From NCBI GenBank assembly GCA_013398615.1, contig VZSR01000520.1, positions 36,806,563 to 36,870,562 on the forward strand: 64,000 bases of DNA. Reading direction: 5' to 3'. Shown here one piece after another: positions 10,665-23,129 of the stretch; the stretch's first letter is position 1; every line of letters starts with the position of its first letter. The notes beneath the pieces were generated by a model that saw only the letters and a program-made list of their open reading frames with translations, was not told the origin of the DNA and made no database searches. The position numbers were made by a program, and so were the translations under genes. This DNA comes from Brachypodius melanocephalos (lineage: Eukaryota > Chordata > Aves > Passeriformes > Pycnonotidae).

Positions 10665-13600
10665 AAAACCCCTGGAAATGGTTTACAAAGGAAAAATTAC
10701 TCTTTACATATTTAGCTCTGTTTGAACCGAATGTGAAAGAAATACTCCATGGTTTCAATGTAATAACCCGATTTTATTTTTTAGTAGAGCCCAGTTTTCA
10801 TAGGCTTTCTCCTCATAAATGGAGCCAGCAATTTGCCCTTGTGCCCAGTGCAGCTGTAGAAGGACCACAGCTCTTGCCAAGTGTACAGGGGGGGCCAGAG
10901 GAACAAAGAAGTGGTGGAGCCTGAGGCTGCATGCAGAGGTTTTTCATCAGCGAGAGTAGCAATAGAGGAAGAGTAACATTCTTCAGTATTTCTGAGATGG
11001 GTCAATCCAATTCAGATTCTTTAAAAATGAAAGGAAAAAATATGTAAACGAGAAATTTCTGGAAGGTAAAGATGTATAGACTGCAGTAAGTACCTCACAA
11101 GCATGAGATATGGCAACTTCTAAATTCTATTATTAAAAGACTTTCTGAGAGGGAGACTGAAACTAGAATTCAAGGATAAGTATACATGAGCACCATCTGG
11201 CTCTTTAGTTTCTGTTCTTTAGACTTGGACAGTCTGGAGATAGAGAAGACATTATTAGGATTATCTTCTCACAGTTTTGATGCAGCTGCTCATGTGATTA
11301 AAACAGCAGTCAAAAGTTGTACTGGAATTTTCTTTTTCTCTCAGAACAATTACTGCAAGATAAGGATGATGTTTGTGTGCTGGAAGAAGAAAGAAAAGAT
11401 GCTGGGAATAAGAACAGCAGCTTCAGGTTTTTTGAGCCCTTCTTTTCAGATTGTGACCCCTTGTTTGCAGGCTTTGAAACCCTGATAGAAATGGTGTGGG
11501 TTTGGGAGGAGGTAATCTTGGCTCAGGAGGTCTGGCAGATGGTGTTGGCAAATGGCACTGCAGGCTCCTGCAGCGTGGTGCAACACTCTGGAGGTGGGTA
11601 GGGGAGCAACGAGGTTGTGGGAAGCAGCTGGTGGCAAACACACTCAAGATGGCTCCAGTGAGCAACCCCAAACAGCCTGGAGGAGAAGGACAGGGTAAAG
11701 CTCGGAGCAAATGAACCAGCACTGTGGTTGTGTCTCTCTTCAGGAGGACGTGTGCAAGGTGAAGGTCAGTAGCTGATGGAAATGTAGGCAATGCAGTGCT
11801 GTCCTTCTCACCCTTGCCCTTTGTGGGATAAACCTTTCTTTACATAAGCTGAAGGTCTTAGAATCCAGAAAGGCTGCCATTAAGAATATCTATCTTCATG
11901 ACTGGAGGATCTCAGTTCCCTCCCATAGTGATGTGAATCCATAGGCTTTCCACTGGAGACTGTGATGCGTCCTCACAAACCAATGGTACTTGGGACCTGG
12001 TAAGACAACTGAGCTGCCTCTCTTCTCTCCCTCTCTTCATATTTCCTTCTTTTAGTATTAAAAATGAAGAAAATAATCCATGAAATTAATAACGACCTTT
12101 TCTGTCTCCCAAGAGATTAGTAGCATGGAGGAGGTAGTTCTTTCTCATCTATTGATGCTGATAATTTTCAGCTAGAGAAGACTTTAGGTGGTACTTGGGG
12201 ATAAAACAACAGCATAAAACTAAAAGTCAAGAAACTTATGCTTGCATTCTGATTTGTTCAAAGCACTAGGGGAGGTAAGCAGAAGAGATCTGCAGCATTT
12301 ACACATCAGGTAGCACCAGCTCGGAGCTCGACTATTATGGGTGTGAGTTTGTGCAAAACAGCTTCACACAGCTTTGCCCATGCATGTTCATCCAGAGCTG
12401 TGATATTTTTCAGAGCTGTGGACCTTTATCTGCAAAGCCTTAAAAACATGATTAACTTAGTTTTATAAATATTGCAAAAAGATTTTCTACAACAGCGAAA
12501 ACAAGCAAGAAGAATGACACTAGTCTCCACGTGTGTTTCTATAAGGCTCATGATATCTCTGGTTAGTATTTACTTTGCTTCCCTATCTCATCATTATTGT
12601 CTTTTAGTCATAAGTGCTTCATTATAAGAAGTGGCTACAATGCAAGTGGCTAGTAGATATTCAGGCCAGACATGGGGAAAGTACACAAAAAAGCACACTC
12701 TTTGTTGGCTGAATAGGACATCCTCATTGCAGTCCTTGGACTGGAGTCTATGCCAAATATTCTATGCTATTGCTTCCAAGACGGACAGATGGGGGTCTTA
12801 TTTTATAAGACAAGATTCTTCTTCCTTGCCAGTGTCTAAGCATGCTGCCTCCTTACCTGTTCCAGGTGTTGATGTAAGGGAGCAAGGTGGCTCTCTTGCA
12901 CATCATGCATAACATGCTCATTTAAACAGAATCGAATATGAATTGTCACATCTTTTGCTGTTGCAAATCAGTGCTACAATTATTTAGTCCACTTATAATT
13001 AGAAAGATGGGCTATTGGTTAAAAAATTCCTTAATACTGACCATTTTGAGATTATATCTGCTTATATTAGGAGGGTTTGGGGTGCAAGGATGTTTAAAGA
13101 GTGATTTAAACATAAACAAAGAAAAAGTAAATGTTACTATAGATAATGTTTTTTTGTATTTTATTAAATGTAAGAAGGCTTGGCAATTGTGGGTTGGGTT
13201 TCCTCCTTCCCCCCTTTTTTGTTACTTCTCTTTCCTTTTACATATCTAATTCCATTTACTATGATCTATGCCTGAATTGCTGGTGAAATTATGATATCAT
13301 AACAGTCAAAAAGATAAAGGGAGGAATGAATCAAGGAAAGTAAAGGAGTTTTAGTGGTAATTCATGGTACATTTTCTATTTTCTTTTGTTAACATTACTG
13401 AGCAGTACTGCAGTATTGTAGTATAACCTTTTGGAGGGGATAAGTTTAAAATCTTCTTCTTTCTCCATCTTCTTCAACTATGCTGTGTATTTTTATATCA
13501 GTAATCAGTTCAGTAATTAAAATACAGGAAAACCAAACTGAAATTTAAAAATAATTTAAAAAATCCCCTAAACCTCACTCAAATAACAAGAATAAAATGA

Positions 13601-16245
13601 ACCTTTTCGCATTCTTCCTTCATTCATCATGAAGAATATGCTTTATAAAACTATCACCTGGTAAATTATTTGTAAGTCACTTTTTAAAAGCTCCTGAGAT
13701 AATAATGTATCCCCTGAAATGAAGAGGCACATAGTTTTTCTATTCTTTATATGAGACATACTTATACTTTAAAAATATTTTTGCAGCGGGTTTGAAGAAT
13801 GATAAAAATGTTTAGGTATGTTTGGAGCTACAGCACTTTCCAGTGATCTGATCTGCAGACACAGAAAAGTACAAAAACAACCTTGAAAATACTTTGGCAG
13901 TCTTCACATGTTAATCACTGCAGAATGGCTTCAAAATTAATGAACAGAGTGCAATTGTTTCTGTATAAGTGCCTCACTCTAGGATGTAAGTGAAACAGAA
14001 ATTTAGTGTAGTAGTTTTCAAGACAATGATTAACATTTACATTTATCAGCTGAAAAGCCCCCAAATGTTATAAAAAGCTAACTTTTACAAAGTAGAATAC
14101 TTGCTTTCCTGCTAATAGACAGCTCTTAGCCATCTAAAGTCAGTCTCTTTCTTTCTCTCCTTCCTCGCCAGAACAATTGTAAGGCTGACAGTAATGCCAA
14201 ATTCATGTATGTTTTTCTTCTTGTTATGCCATTAAGATGAATCATTTGCAGTTACACTATATTGCTTCTTCCTTTTAAAATGTATTTTTTTTTTTGATTT
14301 CACAGTTGTACTCTACTTTTTAACATCCATTTACTTTATTTGTATATTTTTTAACTTTAGACATAATGCTAAAAATCTTATTTATTCTGAGGAGTTCAAG
14401 AAGAGAATTTAAATGCATCACAGGAAAGGTAGATGTACTCGAACACTCATTGCCAGATACAGTCCAAAATATTTTTGTTCATTGTTCCCTTCTACATATT
14501 CAAGAGATATTTGATCAAAATGTATAACAAACATGAAAACATATAAAAGCTTTGAATTTTCTATGAGGAAAAGAAAATATGGAAAAATAGTATGATGATG
14601 TACTCTGCTTAGGGGCACTTGTTAAGGTATTTATGCTGGAGAAAATAGCAAAATCAAGAGAGTCTGGCTAGTTTCTTGGAATCTTACGTTTAATACTTCT
14701 TCAGTATGGAAATCATGCAAAATTACTTGAAAATGGCTGTCAAGTGTTTGATCATAGCAGTATAGAATCCCCAAGAAGAAAAGGAAAAAATCCCAGAAAA
14801 GTTTTGAGAAGGTTTGAATATCAAGTAACAGACTGGGCTGGTGTCTTCATACTTCTGGTGTGTTTTTAACTAGCTACCTTGTGTTCTTTTCTTTCCTTTC
14901 CAAACCCAGTATTTAAAAGTCCCATATGGCAATAGATATTGCTGGAATAGAATGCATACTGTTCTGGAATCAATTTTATATGAGTTAAGTTTCTGTATTT
15001 TAAAATGTAGATGAAATATTTTTCCTTTTCTACATTTTCTTTTGACCTGGTCCTTGTACCCTCTCCATTGTCTTGCCTGCAGCCCTCTCAATGGGTGTTT
15101 ATGTAATATACAGAATTTTGTCAATCCTGTACAGATGTAGAGGGGGCAGGGGGGAGGGGAGTAGTATAAGTGTTGTTCTGCCCAGTGGCATATATGCTTA
15201 GATAACAGACAAAGGAGGATTGAAGGTGACATATTCTGTGTGATAACACCAGACCAGACACATTAAGTATGTACTCTTCATTAACAGGACAAGGATGGGA
15301 AAGAATGTGAATAGGAAAAGCAGAATCTTGCTTGGAACTTGTTGATGCCAGAAGCATTATTTAACTTTTGAAGAATGAAGCTAATGTTTAAACTTAATTT
15401 TCCCCTGAGATCTGAACTGATGACTCTGCCTTTTACTCACAGACCCTTATCATAGGAGTCTACTTATGCTCAAGGTCATAGAAGAAATGTGAACAGGGAT
15501 ACTGTTAGGGAATAATCCAAAAACATGCTTGTTGTACTTCATATCCTGCTTAGCAGAGACACTACTGCTTGTGACTGACAGCTCTTTTCAACCATTAGAG
15601 ATTTTGTGTCAATAGGTCAATAGATTTAATATCCTGGGGATGTCCCCTTCAGATTGCTGATCGGCACCTTACAACAGCCAAAGGCCTGACCTCAGACCAT
15701 TTTCAGATTTAAACTGAACCAACTGGATGTCAAACTAGGGCTTTGGGAGACTAATCAGAACAAGGTGCATGGTCTGGTAGTACAGCCATGATCTGAACTG
15801 GGCAGATGTTGAGTTCACCTTCTGCAATAAAACTACAGACAAAAGAAATCACATATTCTTGAGCTGTTCTTTGCTGAGCAAAGGTGTTTGCAAAGCTACA
15901 CTGATATCTACAATTGTGCCAAAGCTACATACATTTGGAAAATGAATTGTGGGAAACTACTTATTTGTTTCTTAACGTATTTTTCATAGTGGTTCTGATT
16001 GATACGGAACATATATCATGTGATCACTCTCTTCTTGTACCTGGTGTCATACAGAAAGTAAATGTAATAATATTAGTGACTAATGAATCATAAGAGTATG
16101 AAATTTTCTTCCTCTTCATAATTATTTCAAAATATTTAAGAGGTGATGCTAATTTCCAGTTTTGTTGAGAAATTCTTAGTCTAGCCAGTTTTTAACTGGA
16201 ATCAACACACAGTTACAGACCTTTGTCAGTTTCCCTTTAGTATGT
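10665..16245. other. Unique AT-rich sequence, no gene seen
   Basis: No recognised gene or interspersed repeat. Overlapping open frames on both strands at 11186-11790 (up to 122 codons) lie in a locally GC-richer patch and show no known domain; they look incidental. A G-rich patch at 15142-15159 (G5, G6 and G4 runs) has only three runs. Isolated octamers and T-runs are within what composition would give. Confidence 0.5.
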
Positions 16246-16313
16246 TGTTTGTTTGTTTGTTTGTTTGTTTGGGTTTGCTTTAGGTTTGGTTTGGGTTGGG
16301 TTTTGGCTTTTTT
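16246..16313. repeat. (GTTT)n and derived GT-rich tract
   Basis: About six GTTT units at 16246-16270, followed by a decayed GGTTT/GGGTTTG stretch to about 16313. Low-complexity sequence with strand asymmetry (G and T on the plus strand). Confidence 0.9.
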
Positions 16314-19300
16314 CTCCAAGGTGATATTTGTATTTTTGGCTTCTTATTGTAAGGCAGCTGATGGTAATTTTGAGATTGCATTTCCATAAGTTTTAGGAAA
16401 ATAAGTGGAAAATTAGAGAGTGGTTACCCACATCAGTTCTGTGCTGAGAAAGATACATTTCTATAAGCTAAAGTATATGGTTAGTCAGCTGAGAGTACAC
16501 ATGGATTGAGACATTACCAATGTCCCAGCTAGAGTAAGGGCTTCAGACAGCTTGAACTCCATTAGATATAGATAATACAATCATGAGTCAGGAAGCCATA
16601 AGCTTTAGGAGTTGTATAGCACACTGTTTCCTTTCCTGAGTCCAAAGGAAGGTCTTGTGCAGAGTCACCAGAAGCTCAGGGGTGTGTCACTAACAGCTTG
16701 GTGGGAATTGGAGCTCTTAGAATGAGTAGCACTGTCACAGGAAGATGTTTTTTTCCTGTTCCCAGTGGATCTCCAGAGCTTCCATACACTAATTAATGAT
16801 GGAGGCTGCTGTTGTGGGAAAATAATATAAACGCCCAGATTTTCTGCTGCAGGCAAGGAGCAAGGAGTGCTAATTGGGAGGGAGGTGTGAGCAAAGATGC
16901 CACCTTGCACTGACTGATCATTAGCCAGCTTTTGTCCCTTGCCATGAGTTAGAGCAATCTGGGGGTGACTGTAAATTATGTGGACTGATAGTGGCACCAA
17001 AGGGCCATTGTGTTGGCTGGGCCACACTGGTGTGTCACATATACTTGCCAAAGTCTGTATTTTATCTGCTAGGGAACAGAAGTGGAGAACATCATACCTT
17101 GGTTTTGAGAAAGGGCTAAGGACTAGTTTGAACAAGAGGGAGGAAACATTAGGTGAAGACCTACACTCTTAATTGGCATTTCTTCATAAACTTAATTCTT
17201 CAAGTGTTCAGGTGCTTAGAAACTAAAGACTCTTTGCAGGAGGAAGTGAATGGAAAATAAGCTCTCTCTGAATATATTTTAGTGCTTCAACTTCTGCTAC
17301 TACCAGAGTGTAGCAGGTAGTCCATCTCCAGATCATCCTATGCAATCCATTAGGCTGCAGCTCCAGAGTAAAATCAACTTCTCAGATGATTTGGTGTAGA
17401 AAACCTCTTTTGGGAATCTACAGTGTCCTTTTGACAAGCTCCTTTATGCACTGGTTTTCCTCCCCTTTAACTTTCTTACAGGAGTGACAGGATTTGCCCA
17501 ACATATATGACCAATATAGGTAGGTCAAAGATAACATGAAGAGGTAAAAGGCAAAACAGGAAAAAAACAAAGGCCAGTTAAAGATCTGGAGTTCTCCCTT
17601 TGAGTATGATTTATGAGATCTAACAGAAATGTGAGCTGTCCTGTCAGCTTTGAATTTGATTTTTTCCTGATTATATTTTATTGCAGAGAATCAGTGCAGA
17701 AACAGAGTTGTTACTGTTCTTGCACGTTATGGTACTTTGGCACTAGGCCACTCCATGCATGCATGCCAAGATGCTTTTATAAAACCATTAAAAAAGCAGT
17801 ACTAATTAGATATTTAGAGGACTAAAAATCCTGAAGATTAAAATACCAGTAAAGCAGTTATGACCACAAGTGTGTTTTACATAAGTAAGCTCATAAAGGG
17901 TTTTCTTCACTGGTGAAGGCAAAAATTATGAACCCCATGTTTCTTTCATAGTAGAACAGGTTAGACTACTAAATGCTTTTTATGTGTTCTAGTATTAAAT
18001 ATTTTTTTGTTTGTTATCTTTTCTTGCAGTTATATTTAAAGGCCCCAGCATCATACTTGTTACTGCACACACAGGCCTTTTGTTTGGTCCAGTTTAGTAG
18101 CTCTCAAACACAAACACAAGATGCTGATCTCAAGTGGCTCAGTTGTGGCTGACATGTGAATAGCTGCAATAAAGTTTGGTCCTTTTTTTCATTCTGGATG
18201 CATTTTAGAGACTCTAGTCCAAAGCTGAGAAGTGGTCTGAGAATAGAAGTGCTAACCTTTCATTGCAGCTATGAGGCACAGCAAACAGTCCTGACACATG
18301 ACATGAGGATTTAATCATGGATCTGTGTCATCCATCCTCCTTTCCCCATTTAAATTTTTTCCATATCCACACCTACCTTCTCCAGATCAGAGTAAATGTG
18401 ACTTCCTTCTGAAACATGACAATGATTCCAGGAAACTGGACAAAGCTTTTTTGGACTGTATTTATTGTATGTTACCAATAGCTCACGCTTTGTTTTCAGA
18501 AGGTGATGAAAAGAGAGGCTTCTTTTCCAGTTGAGTGCAGAGTACAGCAGAGAAACAAAGGTGGGTATATTTCTGTTATGTGTCCTGATTTGCTGCTATC
18601 CTGTTTGATATTCTTCTAAATAATCAAAATGCAGGGTATAATTTTGTCTGGGCTGTGGTGATTCAGTCTTGCTGTATTTACACTTCCACACTAGCAGGTG
18701 CACATGGGCATGGACACACACAGGCGCAGATACAGGCACAGAAATAGCAGGAGGAAAGGAGGGAAATTACATAATTATGAGAGTAACAGAAAACAAAACA
18801 ATGGGGTTGTGATATTTCACCTACAGTGGTGTCTGATTCAGAGACTCTTTGCCTTAAATGATGTTTATCATCAATGGTATCCTGTGTAGATACCTCTCTG
18901 TTTTTGTTCCCTAGATTTCGTAATCCTCTTTCAGTTTTATACCTTGTTTTCTGTAGCTGCAGGGTATAATGTAATAAAAATGGTATGCATCCATCTGTAA
19001 GTTGCACTTAAGCTGATATGTGCACTGTGTGTACATATATATAATATTTTTAGATAACATAAAAATGTGATACATATATAGGCATATATATTTATATGCA
19101 TACAGAAATTAATACTTTGATGTATTTAGCATCTTCAACTAATTATACCTTGCAGTCTCATGTTAATTCCCATTTGAAACATTTGGCACTATTCCTCCTA
19201 ATTCATTTATATTAATGAGGGGAGGATCCTCTGAGCAATAATCAGTTAAAAATCATGACTAGCTTTGTTAATAAATACCAGATTGGTACATGATACTGTA

Positions 19301-22300
19301 TTGGCTTGTCCTTAATTAGGAAGCAGTGGAAGGAGTACCAAGAGGGAAATACTCATAAATTTTTCTTTTAAAGTCTAACTGCTCTCTTTCTGATATTTGC
19401 ATCTTTGAAACAGAGAGAAAAATGATAACTTTGAAATTTTTTAATTTTCCTGCACTTAAAACAGCTTATATTTAATTAAGATATACATTTGATATAGAAA
19501 TTTTTCTATGTGAGGTCCATGTGAGGAAAGAAAAGTCAAGAAAAACATCAGCTGCATTGCTAAGTATTAGGTAATTGAAATACTTAATTTAAATATTAGA
19601 AAACTGGAAGTTTTATGAAGCATTTGGGGAGGCTGGATGACTCAGGGAACTAGTAATGAACTAGTGAAGTCTTCATATCTAGTTGATTGATTGAATTGCA
19701 TCTAGGAGAGACAAGGTAGTGGTTCCTGTAAGCCTGTGGCTGTGCTATCAAAGGTCTTACCCTCAGCCAGGACTCCAGGAGTGAACAGGCAGATGTTAGC
19801 AAGGACAAGCATGCAATATTTGTGGAGTGTGAATTTTCTACAATGGTAACGAGTAAGCTTCTCATACAGTCAATGATTTTTTCCTGCGTTTTTAATCACA
19901 GAGTCCTTTGAAGTGGCAACTTTTTCTGGCATCACTTATAGTGATTTCTTTCCCCTCATGTCTTCTAAATACTTAACATCACTCTGGGCTTGCCAATGTG
20001 CAGTCCACTGGTGCTCGTTTATGCCAAATACCTCCAGCATATGTATGCTTATTTTATCAGTAATCAGTATTATGAGTTATTAATACAAGAAAAGCATAAT
20101 TAGAGATGCTTAGTTTTTGAGATCTACTACCAACAGGATGGGACTGACATCCTTCTTCTATGCAGTAGTGAAAACTGAAGTCATCTCTTCTTCTTATCAG
20201 AATCTTTTGGATAGGTTAGTGCTTTGAAGCCTGAATCATGGCTGTGCTGATCTGAACAGCAGCAGCACTGACTATGCTCCTGCCAGGACAGTGCTGCTGG
20301 AGAGAATATGGCAGGGAAAGCCTATTGTTTGTTGGTCAGATGAGCTTCAAGGTGACCTAAGAGGGAACACTGCTGATATTGTTTATAAACTGATCTGATG
20401 TTTTCCAATCCACCTGTGGCATATCCTTGCAGCCCTTCTTTCCTCCACCCATTTGTTCATGTCTGTACCTCCAGAAGAGAGGTCCCTGCACTCTGACATT
20501 CATGGGGCTGGGGAAATGTCCCAATGGGACAGAGGGAGGGTTAGTTGTGGCCAGGCATTCGGCACAGTGCTTACTCTGGCTAGGCACTTCTGGTCTGGAA
20601 GGCAAGAGATCACCCTGTATTAGGGCAGTCAGTTTGTGAAGCTGTGCCTTCTTTTTCCTCTCCAACATTTGTTTCCCCAGTCTGTTTATCCTGGAAGCAG
20701 CCTGGGGCAGACATTTGTTCTTACAGCATGCTCACACAGGTTCTGACACAGTGAGCTGGACCTTCATTTTGCTCCGAAGGAAGACTCCAAAGAATTGCTG
20801 AACAGTGAAAGGTCCTGACAGGGCAACAGGAGGAGCAGAACCTGGAGGGCAGGGTGGGAAAGGAGCACTGTGGGAGGCACAGCACCTTCCTGTGTGATTG
20901 AGAAGAATGACCTCCAATGGCAAGTCTGTCTAGAGGGGCGGGTGGGAGCAATGTCTTCTGGTGTAGCTGTGCTCAACTAGGATGGACCAAGCCCATGGTT
21001 GGTACCATGGGATGGCAGCCCCTGGGAACTGCAGGAATGAGTGGAGGGCTATGATGACAAGACAGAATTGATATACAGTTAAATAGATCTGTTTGGAAAA
21101 AGCGGTTTTCAGATCTTTACCTATGTAAAAGTTTCTCCAAATATTTCTTAGCTCTCACTTCACCTTCTCCTGTTATGTCTTCACAGCCTCTGTTGTCTTT
21201 ACTCACTCTCTCTTTTCTTTTCAACGATTTCCTGTCTCTTGAATCCATAGTTTAAAAATGCTTCTCTGTTTAGGATCAGAGACGCCTGAGGAGATTTTTG
21301 TTGAAAGCAAAAAAATCTTTTTACAGGACTGGGTTTTGTCTCCTGATCTAACCAAACCTGATGTCCTGCTTGTCTCCTCTTTCATTGGTGTGGAGACACA
21401 ACATCAGCTTTCTTTAGGGTTGTGAAGAAAGACTGGGAGAGAAGTGCCAGGGGGTGAGGGAGAAGAGGGGTTGTTGGAGCTGGATGAGGTAGGGTAGTTG
21501 CTCCTCTGAGCACTTCCCAGCCTAAGCATCTACCTGAATAATCACTAGTGTTTCTGACTAGAGAAATAAACTTCGATACTCTTCAATACTCTCAATACTC
21601 TACTCAAACTCTTTTTATCAATCCTAGGCAGAAAGTCTTAATGTTTGTCAAAAAAGTGTAAAAAAACAAACTAGGAAATTAATTAACTTTGACTATCTTT
21701 TAATTGCTCATACAAATGATAAAATATTTCTAATACAATAACCTCAAAACTGTTTTAAAAAATCCCTTGACAGGATCCTTTTAAATTTGCCAGTGACAGA
21801 ATAATTGCAAATGTATATGAAACAGCTGCTTTCAGATGCAGGTAAGCTCCTATTGAAAAGAGATAAAATCCTAACTGTTTATGCCTGTGTTTGATGATAG
21901 TGCAGTTGAGTATTGTTTTATTTAATAATGTATTCAAGCACCTGTTTAGAGAAGGTGTATTCCACTATGGTCCAAAATTAAAACAACCCCATTACTTGTT
22001 CAGGTTTCATTCATAATTCTTGTATCATGCTCTGATTAGAGTATACATTGAACCTCAGATGAACATTACCTAAGGCACATCGAGTAAAATGCACTCTATA
22101 AACTAGGCACAAATCACAAAGCTACCTTTAACTTGCACAAAACAGCAAGTGGAAATTGATTAAAATATGCATTCAACTAATACAACGGCTGGTCTCAGTA
22201 TAAAAATTAATTAATGCTAATAGTACACAATCAAAACTGCTTTTAGAAATCTTCTTAGAACATTAACTAAAATGTTCATCTTTTTAATGCATTTGACTGA

Positions 22301-22657
22301 ACCTCTGAGACTAAGAGCTTTGCTTCCTCCATGCAAATGTAAAAAAAAAAAATCACAGCCTGAATTTTCAAGTGGTTGTTTTATAGCAACCTCCCCCAGC
22401 CATTTGCTTTTGGATTTCTTGTTAACCTGAGCCTGGTCCCAGGCCATGTGTGAGGTTGTACTATTAGCTACTACAGATTAAGGTGGCAGCCCTGGGAATC
22501 GAGGCCAATAACATATGCAGATTGAGCCACAGAGCAGAGAAGGAGATAACTAAATGAAAAAAAAAGGGGAAAGGGTACTGTGTTTAAAGAGGCAGCACAG
22601 CAATATCCTCGGCTTTCAGCTCACAGTTATTTTGAGCATAAGAAGTAAATATCTATC
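16314..22657. other. Unique sequence, no gene seen
   Basis: Includes the longest open frame of the window, 156 codons on the minus strand at 16665-17135. Its translation has no recognised domain and compositionally looks like non-coding sequence. A GC-richer patch at about 20400-21010 has several overlapping frames on both strands, again without a recognised product. A perfect 8-bp palindrome with a 4-nt loop lies at 20992-21011 (CCCATGGT / ACCATGGG). No confident repeat was identified. Confidence 0.5.
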
Positions 22658-22735
22658 CAAAAAAAACCCCAAACCAACCCACCAACCAACCAACCAACCG
22701 ACCAACCAAAAAAAAAACCCAAACCAACCAAAACA
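22658..22735. repeat. AC-rich tract with (AACC)n core
   Basis: An A/C-only stretch in which AACC units run at 22673-22708, flanked by A8-A10 runs, with one G interruption in the unit series. A short complementary GGTTTGTTTGTTTGG sequence lies nearby at about 22764-22779, so an imperfect fold-back is possible. Confidence 0.92.
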
Positions 22736-23106
22736 GGCAACCTTCAGGACACTCTCTTCCTCTTGGTTTGTTTGTTTGGTTTTTATATTTGGGCAAGATA
22801 TTTCAGTTGAGATGAATTTTCCTCAGCTGGTTTAATTTCCAAAATGTAAAATTTTAAAGAGTCAGTTCTGTGGGCACAGCAAGAGTCTAATCCTTTGTCT
22901 CTCATAGGATCTTGCACTGTGAGAGAGGCTTTGGTGTGGCCTCAGACTCTGAGCCTCCAAATCAGGAATTCCCTTTGGATAGTATCAAATCTGTCTGTAT
23001 CATTGGTGCACATCTCCAAGAAAAAGGCTTTAATGTAAGTTTTGAGTTATTTAACAATAGAAGTGGGTTTGATACATCCTTTTCATTCTTATATAAACAT
23101 AAACAT

Positions 23107-23129
23107 ACACACACACACACACACACACA
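23107..23129. repeat. (AC)11 microsatellite
   Basis: A run of about 11.5 AC dinucleotides, preceded by imperfect ACATA units. It is the longest AC/TG run in the window; a shorter TG run lies at 36224-36238. Confidence 0.95.

Noticed and set aside
11423..11791. 122-codon minus-strand frame, proline and serine rich
   Set aside because: Overlaps several frames on both strands in a GC-richer patch; no domain or repeat identity was found.
15142..15159. G-quadruplex candidate
   Set aside because: Only three G-runs (G5, G6, G4) with short loops; the strict four-run motif is not met without splitting a run.
16665..17135. 156-codon minus-strand open frame, the longest in the window
   Set aside because: No recognised domain, and one frame of this length is expected by chance in 64 kb with six frames.
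20992..21011. Perfect 8-bp palindrome with 4-nt loop
   Set aside because: Short arms of this length occur by chance in a window this size; nothing around it supports a function.
22673..22783. Fold-back between AACC repeats and a GGTTTGTTTGTTTGG sequence
   Set aside because: Pairing is imperfect and both arms are low complexity; not a credible RNA gene.
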